From Mytilus galloprovincialis (taxonomy: Eukaryota; Mollusca; Bivalvia; Mytilida; Mytilidae), in contig NC_134838.1 of assembly GCF_965363235.1 (NCBI RefSeq), positions 2,547,001 to 2,611,000 of the forward strand: 64,000 nucleotides of DNA, in the 5' to 3' direction. Each line of letters opens with the position of its first letter. Position 1 is the first letter of the stretch. Below are positions 45,017 through 56,061 of the stretch, in pieces. The notes under the pieces are model-generated. The model had not been told where the DNA came from. It worked only from the letters and a program-made list of their open reading frames with translations, and made no database searches. The translations under genes and the position numbers were made by a program.

Positions 45017-46139
45017 TTCCAACAGGGGTTGCAAAAATCCATCCGACATAATATACTCCTACGATAGAAAATCTATAAGTTTTTCGAACAATTCAATGTT
45101 TTCTAATCAGATAATAAATCAATATAACAGGTATCAATGATAATTATGTCATCTCAACACCGAAGCGGTTCTGAAATAGGTTTATACCTCCATATAAGTA
45201 AACTATGTTTCACTTTAATTCTATATTAAATTGAACAATTTTCCACAAGGTATTTTTAAGTTGTGTTGAAAACTGAATCTTCCGACTGTTATTGTTGTTT
45301 GGGGTTTTCCTTAACTAAGATTCGAATATAAGAAATAAATTTTGCGAATTTCAGGAAGGCTTTCCGGAATGCATTATTAAACACTAACATTAATCTAAGG
45401 TATCATAACAAAACGTAATAACATTCAACCTAAAACAGTTATCATTACTTTTTATTATTTTTCATGTTTAATTATACCATTATAATTATAATTACACAAA
45501 CTAATGTTTAAAAATATATCTTTAATTAACTTTCTGTTGCGTTCAAAAAAAAATAATACAATATTGTATTCAACATTACATGTCATGTGTGAAATGGAAA
45601 AAAAATAGCGAAATCTTTATGGGTTTTTTTTCGGTTGTTTTTTTTTTTTTTATATTTTTGTATGTTCTATATATAAATATCGAATAATATATGAATAATT
45701 TTCTTACCTTCATTTTAAAATTAATTTAAAATTCACAATTCACTTAAAATTTAATAACGCACACTCTTCTGTCTAATCGTCTATTAAGCATGGTTACGTA
45801 AAACCTATATTTTTCTAGTGGAAATGTTTGCTTTCTCCCACATTTTCATACACTTCCGGTTTTTATTAAAACATTATCTTAGTCGCGTTATACGGAAATG
45901 GTTCAATGAGCAAATAGGATTTAATACTTAAAACATCTAAATACCTATAATATAGTTAAGAATTAATATTTTCTGTTGAACAACAAACTATTTTCCAGTA
46001 ATACAAACATAGTAATTTGATGCTTTTAATTGTTTGAAAACAAAATGTTCCATTCTTGTTGAAAAATGAATTTTCAAGTTTAAATTGTTATATTTTAATG
46101 CTTGTTTCGTCTATCGCCTTTTACACATCAATCATTTGA
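45017..46139. other. AT-rich sequence, no gene seen
   Basis: Long T runs near 45628-45652; nothing else recognised. Confidence 0.5.
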
Positions 46140-46570
46140 TTGTGAATAAAATAAAACGTGAGGGTAAACATTATAAGACAACAACCAAACGACACAAATT
46201 ACCAAACGACATAGAGAGGGCAATATACAGTTTATATATCCAAAATGTTAGGTTCTAGATCGTCCAGAGTCTCAAGTTAAAAAACTTGAGAATAAATTCA
46301 ACAGATCATCCATTTCACAGTCAGAAAGTGTTTTGAAAAACGACAAAAACCATAAAGATGACATTAAACAACTATTGACGAGAGACCAACCTAAGGCACA
46401 TAAAATGTGTGGTTAAACTTTTTTTTAAACGGATAAGTAGTATGACTGCAAGGAGAAAAGACTCACAAAAAGACCAAATGACATAGAAGCTACCAACTAA
46501 AGGTTACCGTACGGCGTTCGACAATGAGCTGAACGCACATCCGCATAAAAAGTTACAAAAGGGCCCGAAC
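46140..46570 (+). repeat. Diverged dispersed-repeat pieces
   Basis: About 46430-46570 is a diverged family A copy (AAGGTTACCGTACGGCGTTC, ACAATGAGCTGAACGC). About 46170-46215 has AACGACAC/ACCAAACGACAT words seen in families D and E. Confidence 0.55.
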
Positions 46571-46964
46571 AATTCCTCATATGTGGGGCCGACTGTGCAA
46601 TGACTGTATAGCCAGTCAAGGTCTATAAAACTTTCATTTTTTGGTTAGTCATATGTGTGGTGTCCTGTTCATTAAAATGGATACCACAAATATGAGGAAA
46701 AGTTTTAAATAATATTCTTGTATGTAATGTAGGAAATATAAATGATATCAATTTTCTTGGACGGTTGTGACCTTATTTTAACAGCTAGTATATTTCTTGC
46801 TATATCGAACACATGATCAGTACGGCTTCCTCGACTTAGATGCAGTTTCTTCCTGTTAAGGTTACGAGTAATGGTAATTCAGATTTAATGGAAAATATAG
46901 CATTCAGTCTTTTACATAAGTATCCCCGGTCACTCAGCATGCACTTATGACGCAATGGTTTGAA

Positions 46965-47200
46965 TTCAAAATGGTTTATTTAGTGGAATGAGTGTTGCTG
47001 AATCTTAAGTTTCTTGTCTTGTGGTTTATTTAGTGGAATGAGTGTGGCTGAATTTTAAGTTTCTTGTCTTGTGGGCTGTGGTTTATTTAGTGGAATGAGT
47101 GTTGCTGAATCTTAAGTTTCTTGTCTTGTGGGCTGTGGTTTATTTAGTGGAATGAGTGTTGCTGAATCTTAAGTTTCTTGTCTTGTGGGCTGTGGTTTGT
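46965..47200. repeat. Tandem repeat, about 50-60-bp unit, four copies
   Basis: GGTTTATTTAGTGGAATGAG then TGTTGCTGAATCTTAAGTTT and CTTGTCTTGTGGGCTG recur. The first two units lack the GGGCTG part. Confidence 0.9.
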
Positions 47201-47224
47201 CGTCCTATCTTTTTCTTTGTAGTT

Positions 47225-47545
47225 ATTGTACCTTGTTTTTATTCCCCATTTATGGGCATTATGTTTTCTGGTCTGTGTGTCTGTTCTTCTGTCCGTTCGT
47301 TCGTTCGTCTGTTCGTTCGTCTGTCCCGCTTCCGGTTAAAGTTTTTGGTTTGAAGTAGTTTTTGATCGATGAAGTTGAAGTCCAATCAACTTGAAAGTTA
47401 GTACACATGTTCCCTATGATATGACCTTTCTAATTTTAATGCCAAATTAGAGTTTTTACGCCATTTTAAAGGTCCACTGAACATAGAAAATGATAGTGTG
47501 GATATGGCATTCGTGTACTAGGGACACATTCTTATTTCCAAATAC
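47225..47545 (+). repeat. Family G dispersed repeat with TTCG/TCTG microsatellite
   Basis: CATTTATGGGCATTATGTTT, a CGTTCGTTCGTCTGTTCG run, CTTCCGGTTAAAGTTTTTGG, GATGAAGTTGAAGTCCAAT, TTAGTACACATGTTCCCTAT and ATGCCAAATTAGAG. The same blocks occur reversed at 59285-59540. I recall this family as widespread in bivalves. Confidence 0.75.
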
Positions 47546-48454
47546 ATTATGGATATGATTATGGATATGATAGGCCCTTTTTTATGCTTTCTATTTTTTT
47601 CTATCTGTTATTAGAAATAAACTTCAATAATTTGTTGTGGACTTGAGCGGTGTTGTGGACTTTAGAGGAAATGTGGACTTTAACGGTGCCACAAGAGATA
47701 ATGGTTTGATCGTTCTTTTTTATACATAAAAAAATCATTCGATTAACTATCTTGACTTTGGTGCATCAGATTTTTCGATTTCGCCGAATGAAGTGATGTG
47801 GTTTAGGCTTATTCATTATATCGGAAACAAATTACTATATCAGCTTCATCAAAGATAAAATTACGACAACGAGTACAGACCTTGCATCTATTTCTATTTA
47901 CAAATTTGATTCATCAGTAAATTTGAGTCACCTACAGCAATGACGCTGAGGTTGTGGTGTGTGTAACTTATACAAGTTTAAAAGATGCATCGGAACACTT
48001 CAATACATGATGCATGTCCTGGTGGCGTATCTCTTGATCTGAACAATACAGGACAAAGTTCAATAACCACGATATATGATTCATGTTTTAATGAATGTGT
48101 TTATGAATGAAAAATATTGCCTGATTATTTGTTTGATATAATTTAAAGAATAATAGAAAATAGAAATGTCAGTAGGTTTTTAAATTTTAATTAAACAAAC
48201 TAAACGGCTGAAAAGAATTAAATATAATATATTATGTATAAATTTCTATATATATTTCGGAAATAATTTTCTCTGTAGATATTATTTTTTAGGAAAGAAG
48301 AGGGACTTGTTCTTTTAAAAAATATATATAACCATTTACTAGTAGTTGATTTTTCTAGCATCAAAAGATAATGAACCTATGTCTCAAATATGACCTACAT
48401 GTAAGATGGATTAGACTGTGTTGGTCCCTGTTGGTTAAATATACATAGGTCCTC
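47546..48454. other. No gene seen
   Basis: AT-rich. GTTGTGGACTT recurs three times at about 47635-47680. Confidence 0.45.
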
Positions 48455-48560
48455 GTGTGTTTCGATTGGCTTCCAAACTTTTGGCTTTGAGTTTTGCTGG
48501 TGGAGGTAAATCAATAAAAGCGGGAGAACGCTTATATTTATAAAGTGTTGTTTGCATTCT
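48455..48560 (+). repeat. Diverged hammerhead-like retroelement tail
   Basis: TTTGGCTTTGAGTTTTGCTG, GTGGAGGTAAATCAATAAAA and GCGGGAGAACGC follow the same order as 13510-13570 with many changes. The 63-codon minus-strand frame over it is a by-product. Confidence 0.4.
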
Positions 48561-49270
48561 TTTTTTTAAACAATCAATGAATGCAGCTTTATTCCAAACA
48601 TCATCATGAATTGCACTTAATCGCACTCATTGATAAGGTATTAAAAATAATGAACTAATAAATGTTTTCAGAATCGCTCTCACGAACATATATGGTACAT
48701 TCTAATTGCACCAAGTGGTGTTTACAAAACACGCGGTTCATGTCCTAAGTACATGAGATTCAATCACGCTTATCTTTTTTCTCAATGAACACAAACAAAT
48801 GAAAGATCTTGCTATGCAAAACAAACGTTGTTTATACTACAAAAAAAATGAACAAAAATCTGTTGACTAACAGTAAGTATTCTAAGACTTTCCAAAAAGC
48901 AAAAACAAGAACAACAGCATTTTGGCGTGTTAACAAAACACAACGACGGTTGTATAATCAAAACTTTAGTTAGACAACATTTGAACCGCACATAGCTCTA
49001 AAAGATATTAGACTTCTGTGCAAGCATCATCTCTCGTTTTCTCCAAATCAAAAGAAAGTTATTGTCTGAGATAACAGGTAAAAATCACTTTAAATCTTTT
49101 ACCATTGGCATAGTTTTTTTTGTTGTGGGCTGTATATGTACCTTTGTAACCTATCTTTTAAATAGTATATCATAGGGCACTAAAACCGGTACTTTGTTTA
49201 TAAATGCGCATCATGTTTGCATATGGCCGTTCTATGATTTACAAATGAAATTATGAAAATGCTTTGCATC

Positions 49271-50068
49271 TGGTACAATCTAATCAGTAAAATATGGACC
49301 CTGTCAGCTCACCGTTTAAAGCATGGAGGTACAATCTTATCAGTAAAATATAGACCATGTCAGCTCATCGCTTAAAGTATGGAGGTACAATCTAATCAGT
49401 AAAATATGGACCCTGTCAGCTCATCGCTTAAAGCATGGAGGGACAATCTAATCAGTAAAATATAGACCCTGTCAGCTCACCGCTTAAAGCATGGAGGAAC
49501 AATCTTATCAGTAAAATATAGACCCTGTCAGCTCATCGCTTTAAGCATGGAGGTACAATCTAATCAGTAAAATATAGACCCTGTCAGCTCATCGCTTAAA
49601 GCATGGAAGTACAATCTTATCAGTAAAATATATAGACCCTGTCAGCTCATCGCTTAAAGCATGGAGGAACAATCTAATTAGTAAAATATAGACCATGTCA
49701 GCTCACCGTTTAAAGCATGGAGGTACAATCTTATCAGTAAAATATAGACCATGTCAGCTCATCGCTTAAAGTATGGAGGTACAATCTAATCAGTAAAATA
49801 TGGACCCTGTCAGCTCATCGCTTAAAGCATGGAGGTACAATCTAATCAGTAAAATATAGACCCTGTCAGCTCATCGCTTAAAGCATGGAGGAACAATCTT
49901 ATCAGTAAAATATAGACCCTGTCAGCTCATCGCTTAAAGCATGGAGGTACAATCTAATTAGTAAAATATAGACCCTGTCAGCTCATCGCTTAAAGCATGG
50001 AGGTACAATCTAATCAGTAAAATATAGACCCTGTCAGCTCATCGCTTAAAGCATGGAGGAACAATCTT
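49271..50068. repeat. Satellite, about 57-bp unit, 14 copies
   Basis: GGTACAATCTAATCAGTAAA then ATATAGACCCTGTCAGCTCA and TCGCTTAAAGCATGGA. Single-base variants (CTTATC, GGAACAATC, GACCATG) recur in blocks, so multi-unit duplication has taken place. The array stops exactly where a family C copy begins. Confidence 0.95.
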
Positions 50069-50069
50069 T

Positions 50070-50300
50070 GTACCATCATTAGCAACTGGACTGGTGCCAG
50101 ACGTGGAGCAGTATTTGCTCACCATTCCGGAGCACCTGAGATCACTCCCAGATTTTATTGGGTTTTTATCAGTCTTTAGTTTTCTGTCTAGTGTTTGTGT
50201 ACTATTGTTTGTCTGTTAGTCTTTTTCTTTTATAGGCATGGCGTTGTCAATTTTCGACTTTTGAGTTTGAATGTCGCTCTGGTATCTTCCGCCTTTCTTG
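50070..50300 (+). repeat. Family C fragment (Penelope-like 3' tail)
   Basis: GACTGGTGCCAGACGTGGAG, CCATTCCGGAGCACCTGAGA, GGCATGGCGTTGTCAATTTT and CTCTGGTATCTTCCGCCTTT. Confidence 0.8.
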
Positions 50301-50435
50301 ATGCACATTGCATGTTGTTGGCCTGGTGTTTCACATGCAGCTACATATACATGTACATGTAACGCTTCCCTCTAGCTATTTCCTTTCCTCCTCTCTTCCT
50401 AAAAATACTTTCCTGTTAAATAAGGTTATTAAATA

Positions 50436-50585
50436 AAATTGAGAATGGACATGGGGAATGTGTTAAAGCGACAAAAACCCGACCATAGAGCAGACAATAG
50501 CCGAAGGCCACAAATGGGCCTTCAATGTAGCGAGAAACTCCCGCACCCGGAATCGTCCTTCAGCTGGCCCCTAAACAAATATGCA
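50436..50585 (+). repeat. Family B fragment
   Basis: AAAATTGAGAATGGACATGG, ACAAAAACCCGACCATAGAG and CTTCAGCTGGCCCCTAAACA. Confidence 0.8.
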
Positions 50586-50689
50586 TATAAAACATTGATT
50601 TATTAGACAGTACACGTTGTCTTACAATGTCTATTGGGAACTTCACAAAATCTTACCTTGTTTACCTACAATTTTATTGTAAGTACTAT

Positions 50690-50815
50690 GTCTGCAGTAT
50701 CAGTGAGAGTCTATCTGCTATAGGAAACTACTTGCGTCGGTCTAAACTTTCGACGAATAAATGCTTTCTTGGTGAAGGTAAACACTGAAAAAGCGCTTTG
50801 GACGCACCTCATTTT
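50690..50815 (+). repeat. Hammerhead-like retroelement tail, diverged
   Basis: CTTTCTTGGTGAAGGTAAAC, then CTGAAAAAGCGCTTTGGACG. The GAAA-AGCGCTTT block and the GGACGCAC stem I strand are kept, but the CTGATGA core reads TTGGTGA. Confidence 0.45.
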
Positions 50816-51182
50816 TGATGTATTAATTTCACTTTCAAATTTCGATAATGCTGTCAATAAGAAGAGCTACAATTTCTTTAACAAATCAAGAGTGAAAGGA
50901 ATTCTATTACGATTGGAATACAACAAAATTAACGGTTTTAATAGTGTCATCTGGAAATAAAACTTTGACAAAGATGAAAAACGGACTCGTAAAATCGGAT
51001 TTAGGGTGAGAAATTTAAGGCAATCATTTACATGTATCAAATAATTAATAACTGAATACTTAAGTAATACTAAATTATTCAAATTTTTCATATTTCTATG
51101 AAATAAAAGAAGGCGATATCGTAAGTTTATATTTCGCCAAGAAATCTATAAGCACAAGTTTGTGACTCATTTACTAATGTAA

Positions 51183-51375
51183 GAATAAGAAGATGTGTTA
51201 TAATTGACAATGAGACGACACTCCACCAGAGACAAAATGACATAGAAGTTAAAAACAATAATTCACCGGACAGCCTACAACAATGAGAAAAACCCATACC
51301 GCATATACAGTCAGTATAGAGAGGCCCAGTGAAGATAACGTGAATCAATTCTATCGACAAAACCAACGGCCTGAT
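51183..51375 (+). repeat. Family A copy, diverged
   Basis: AGAAGATGTGTTATAATTGA, CAATGAGACGACACTCCACC and CCCATACCGCATATACAGTC. Confidence 0.7.
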
Positions 51376-53605
51376 TTGTGAACCAAATAATAATTGAAAA
51401 TGATAAATATGCTATACAGCGACAAACGATAATCACTGAACTACACGTTATTTCTTAACTGCATCACATGTTTTGTGGTCAATGTGTCAAATTGGTTCAT
51501 TTACAATTTATGCCATAAAGTATAAACATTTGTTCAATATTGTCGTCTTAAAAAGCAGCTGTTTTTCAAAGTGTCGACAGGTATATATCTATACTGCTAA
51601 AAACATCTCTGTTTAATAATTTTATATCAATATTTTAAACGCCTAGATTATAGTTAAAATAATGTATTTTATAAGTGGTTTTAAAAATTATAGAACCACC
51701 CTCTGTTTTAGTGTTTGTACATATTTAAGTTCCCTAAGTGCATCCAGTGTGCGTGCATCACTTTAAGAGGTTGTACATTGTCGGTGCCAGCTGCTGCTTA
51801 AAGGTATTAAGAACAATATGACTCACCTTTAAACACCCTATAACCGGTCATCGGTACTGCAACTCAAATGAAAATCTGCTCTAAACAATTGCAAAATCCA
51901 TTGAACTGCAATGGCAATTGAAACTGAAGACAAGAATCTGACGTCTACACGATTGCAATATTCATTGTACTGTTTTTTGGGGTTTTTTTTTTTTTTTTTG
52001 GCAAAGTGTCTACTTCTGACTTTTTTTTACTCAAAACGTCCTTTCCCTATTTTTCAAATTACATCCTGTCTCCCACCCCCCCCCCCCCTCACCCTCCCCG
52101 TAAAAACATCCCTGACTATGTATCTTCCATGACTACTTTTTTGTGTGATCTATCACAGATGCAACCTAAATAATTAAACGATCCATCAGTTGGTGCAGTT
52201 TGTCCTTTTATTGCAGTTTGGTGCATGTTTATCAATTTAAATGATCTACAGATTTTATCTTAAGTGACTTGCAGGTTGATTGGATCTAGTACTTCCGTCA
52301 AAAAAATGTATTAATATTTCTTCAATTATATCAAGTATTATTATGATTGGATACAATACTTCCGTCTAACAGTATCCTATTTCTACTATTATGTTGAAGG
52401 TTATCAAATAATATGCGTATAAGGTCTATGGGGTATATTTTTATGGGACACGTACACAAAATTCAAAACAATAACAAGGATTCGGTATGGTATTCGGTAA
52501 TAGATCCATTTAAAAACTGCCAATCATTAGAGTTGAAGTCGCGGTTCACAAAATAAAGATAAACAAAACGAATAATAAGCTCTATCAGAGACAAAATTAT
52601 AATATATATGCCATACTAATGTATTATATGTCTCTGATCCTATTATAGGGAAACAGGCAGAGAAAACTCATTAAAAGAAAGAGAAAAAAAACATCGTTTA
52701 AGGCATTTTATGGAATAACTAAATAGTTGCCTTTACGATTCAGACTTGTGATTCACATAATTCTGGTATCATACAACCCCCCTAACACACATACTGTATT
52801 TGTACTCCAATTATTTACTTCTGTCGAACGAGAATTCATTATGTAACGGTTATTAATCAGTTTGTCTGTAACGATCGATCTACCAACAAAAGTTTAACAG
52901 ATTTATACCGTTTAGTGGAACAGCAACCACAAGCTGTCAAAACTACTAGTAGTTCAAGCTTGCAAAGTTTTGAATGTTGTTGGTTTTTTTTAAATAAAAC
53001 TAATAAGATACTACACTACTATAATTATGAGAGTTCGTGTGTTGGTCAAGTTGAGATTTGTGTCAGCTTTAATAATATATTATTTTCAGTACTAGATCTG
53101 TTTATGAGGTGATACTTTACAATTTATCGAACTACATCAGATTTAATTTACACCATTCACGCCAAATGGTTGTTTCTAATTATTCCTCCGCTCCCAAGTA
53201 GGGGTATCATGTTTTATTCGTTATAAAGCAAGAATGGTCCGGTTGTAAATAGGAATATAATCCCAGCAAACATATTCACTCCCGACGATAAATTAAATTA
53301 AACTACGCGCAGCAATAAGTATAGTTTATTTTAACATATCACTTACATTTTTTCTCAGATACTACAGATCAGACACACTTCTGTTTCAGGCTGTAAGTGA
53401 TCGTGTTGCTGTGTACTCTGTTAATTTGTATTTTCACATTCACTGCTAGTCAAATTCCTGTTTACCGAATAGTTTACTAACATATAACAGCCGTCTAAAA
53501 TTTTCGTCATATTTTTTCAAATCAGAATTTCTTAAAAAACAAATGGGGAATGTGTCCATGGGACACAGATGATGCATCCGCTTGCATATAACGTTATAAA
53601 TAGTT
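51376..53605. other. No gene seen
   Basis: AT-rich with T-run and C-run low complexity at about 51978-52000 and 52073-52088. Several 60-75-codon frames have no domain. Confidence 0.5.
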
Positions 53606-53609
53606 ATCA

Positions 53610-53770
53610 AAGGTACAAGGATCAGAGGAGGATTTAGGGGGGGGGGGTTGGGAAAACATTTGGTTGCTTATATAGGGAATCACTGAAGCGTGACTGGAGC
53701 GGGCCCCCTCTTAAGGCAGTCAGTGGGCCCCCACTTATGATAATTTCTAGATCCGCCAGTGAGGATTATA
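53610..53770. mobile_element. Poly(G)-bearing MITE candidate
   Basis: CAGAGGAGGATTTAGGGGGG at the left and CTAGATCCGCCAGTGAGG at the right suggest inverted ends resembling the MITE at 26690-26844. The body has G and C runs. Confidence 0.4.
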
Positions 53771-54029
53771 ATTTTAAAAGACGTCAGGCGCGCGTTTCGT
53801 CTACACAAGACTGAAAGAGACATAACTCAAGAACTGTAAAAGTGATGCTACCCAAATTCAAACATAAATTGTTTTTTTTGTGGTAATGACCATTGTGTAT
53901 AAGTTTCATAACTTTTGGTTGAGGCAAATTAAAATAAGAGAATGGAATAAAAAAAATAGCAATTTTTCTATTTGCACAGGTGCATAACGCTAGAATGGAG
54001 AATATGACGCCACCAAAATTCAAACTTGA
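53771..54029 (-). repeat. Retroelement tail piece with partial hammerhead
   Basis: The minus strand reads CAGTCTTGTGTAGACGAAAC then GCGCGCCTGACG, which is stem II, GAAA and stem III of the 24013 ribozyme. The 5' core is missing and the cleavage triplet is changed. Confidence 0.45.
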
Positions 54030-54262
54030 TCACTTCATATAATGTTGTGAGCACTTCATATAAATTGTTTTGACCACTTCATATAATGTTGTGACCACTG
54101 CATATAATGTTTGGACCACTGCGTATAATGTTGTGAGCACTTAATATAATGTTGTGAGCACTTAATATAATGTTGTGAGCACTGCATATAATGGTGTGAG
54201 CACTGCATATAATGGTGTGAGCACTGCATATAATGTTGTGAGCACTGCATATAATGCTGATC
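54030..54262. repeat. Tandem repeat, 22-23-bp unit, about ten copies
   Basis: GTTGTGAGCACTGCATATAA with CACTTCAT, CACTTAAT and GACCACT variants. The Cys/His-rich minus-strand frames here are explained by it. Confidence 0.9.
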
Positions 54263-55194
54263 ATTAACATAAGGCAGTCATGGCGTTCCATAATTGTAGT
54301 TATAAAAAGTGGATCATACTAGTAGAAAGGAGGCAACAGAAAATCAAATTGACAAAAAAGTGGAAACAGACAAAAGTGACACATGTTAGGGTCTCACCCG
54401 CTTTACTGGTTCTACCTGAAATCTTTGTAGGAAACTTTGCCGCGTGTTTTTACTGAGGTTTCACCAACACTTATTATGATCAGTTATGTTCCATAGAAAT
54501 GAGGTCAGAGTAAGATAACCGGATGATAATATACGACATAAAATGATTCTATACAGCAAACATTGATAGCCAATAGTTTATGGAAACTGATGCAATCACG
54601 AAAATATTAACTATTATAATATATATGTGAATCATTGAATGAGGTCAAGTGACGCTTATCGAACAGAAATTAACTCCTTACAATTATCTTTAACCATATA
54701 TATGCAGTTGACCAATTACATACACTGGTGAAAACTTAAAAAATAAGTTATATAAGCACAAAAAGCTAAGGTTAAAGTCAAAATACCTTTCACCAGATGA
54801 CAACATACAATTATGCTATAAATCAAGCATTATTTACATATCTATAATAGTGACCTAGAAACTTGACCTGAAAACAATGACCAATTAACCTTTAAATTGA
54901 AGTAAAGGTCAGTTGCTACACTTCATAATCCTTCTATGGACTAAGGACATTCAATCATTTACTCATGAGTAATGGAGAGACGGACATGGTCACAAAACTT
55001 TGTTAATCAAAGATCCATGAAATAGGTCAAGGTCAATTAATCCTGTAAGACAGACAGGAAAATATTACAATCATTGTATATCAAAAACAGAAATAAATTT
55101 ACTCAAGAGGAACTGTCAAACGGTCCTGATCACGAAAACTTTGTTAATCAATGCACCATGAAATAAGGTCAAGGACAAATGAATCATACTAAGG
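54263..55194. other. Diverged repeat-like sequence, no gene
   Basis: AAGGTCAAGGTCAAT-like words recur (about 54780, 54905, 55025, 55160), suggesting an old tandem or dispersed repeat. Confidence 0.4.
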
Positions 55195-55400
55195 ATTTTC
55201 TTATCCCAGGCATAGATAACCTAAACCGTATTTGGCAAAACTTTTTAGAATTTTGGGTCATCAATGGTCCTCAACTTTGTACTAGTTTGAATTTCTAACT
55301 ATTTTGATCTTGGCGTCACTGATGAGTCTTGTGTAGACGAAACGCACTCACTTCTGGCATATTTTAAAATTATAAGCCTGGTAAATTTGATAACTATAAG
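55195..55400 (+). mobile_element. Penelope-like 3' tail with altered hammerhead
   Basis: TTATCCCAGGCATAGATAAC, TTTGGCAAAACTTTTTAGAA and TTTTGGGTCATCAATGGTCC parallel 23895-23965. The core CTGATGAGTC (from 55319) and GACGAAACGC are kept, but the segment before CTGGC has lost the GCGCGTC arrangement, so cleavage is unlikely. Confidence 0.6.
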
Positions 55401-55589
55401 ACAGACAGAAACATCTTAAAATCAGTTCATCAACAAAAGACAGTAAAACTTTACATTATTAAAAGAGTAACTGAGAAACGGACATTTCCAGACCACATTA
55501 AAACTACTTTATTGATGAATCATGAAAATTGATTTCAAATTCACACAACATTCCTACAATGTTGACACAAAGATGTTTACATATACATG

Positions 55590-55795
55590 ATTTAGATTGT
55601 TGGTTTTCTTGTTTGAATTGTTTCACATTTTTCATTTCAAGGCTTTTTTTAGTTTGATATGTGGTATCATCGGTATGGGTTTTCTCATTGTTGAAGCTGA
55701 CCTATAGTTGCTATCTTCTAAATCATTTGATCATTAGGGGAGAGTCGTCTCAATGTCAATCATATAGTACCACATTCTTTTATGTTTATATTGTC
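55590..55795 (-). repeat. Family A copy, minus orientation
   Basis: CATCGGTATGGGTTTTCTCA, TTGTTGAAGCTGACCTATAG and GAGTCGTCTCAATGTCAATC. Confidence 0.7.
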
Positions 55796-56061
55796 TGACA
55801 TAAATATAAAATGATTTGTCAGGGCTGCACCAATACTGAATGTTTGAACAGGTGATGTTTTTCAATCTTTACTGTCTGTGAACCTGTAGTGTTTTATGGA
55901 ATGTTGGTTGCCTGTTTATTTTTTCCCATGGTGTTTTTCTTTGAACTTTTTAACTTGATTGCCTTTCTTTGTATTTTAATGTATCACACAAATAAAACAT
56001 AAGATATGGCAATTGACTTTTATAATACAAGAATAAAAAAAAAAATAATACAGTTTTTTCG

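Noticed and set aside
44052-45042. Long minus-strand frames (up to 294 codons) rich in FNALFNSF
   Set aside because: They are the stop-free complement of the minisatellite; frame follows unit length and no start or domain is credible.
47280-47330. Coding microsatellite (Ser/Arg/Val repeats)
   Set aside because: The TTCG/TCTG tract is a known-looking part of dispersed family G and recurs reversed at about 59470-59505.
48435-48626. 63-codon minus-strand frame with LPPPAKLKAKS
   Set aside because: It runs antisense over a diverged hammerhead-type retroelement tail, so coding is unlikely.
49271-50068. CRISPR-like array
   Set aside because: Head-to-tail satellite units with no unique spacers, in a eukaryotic genome without cas genes.
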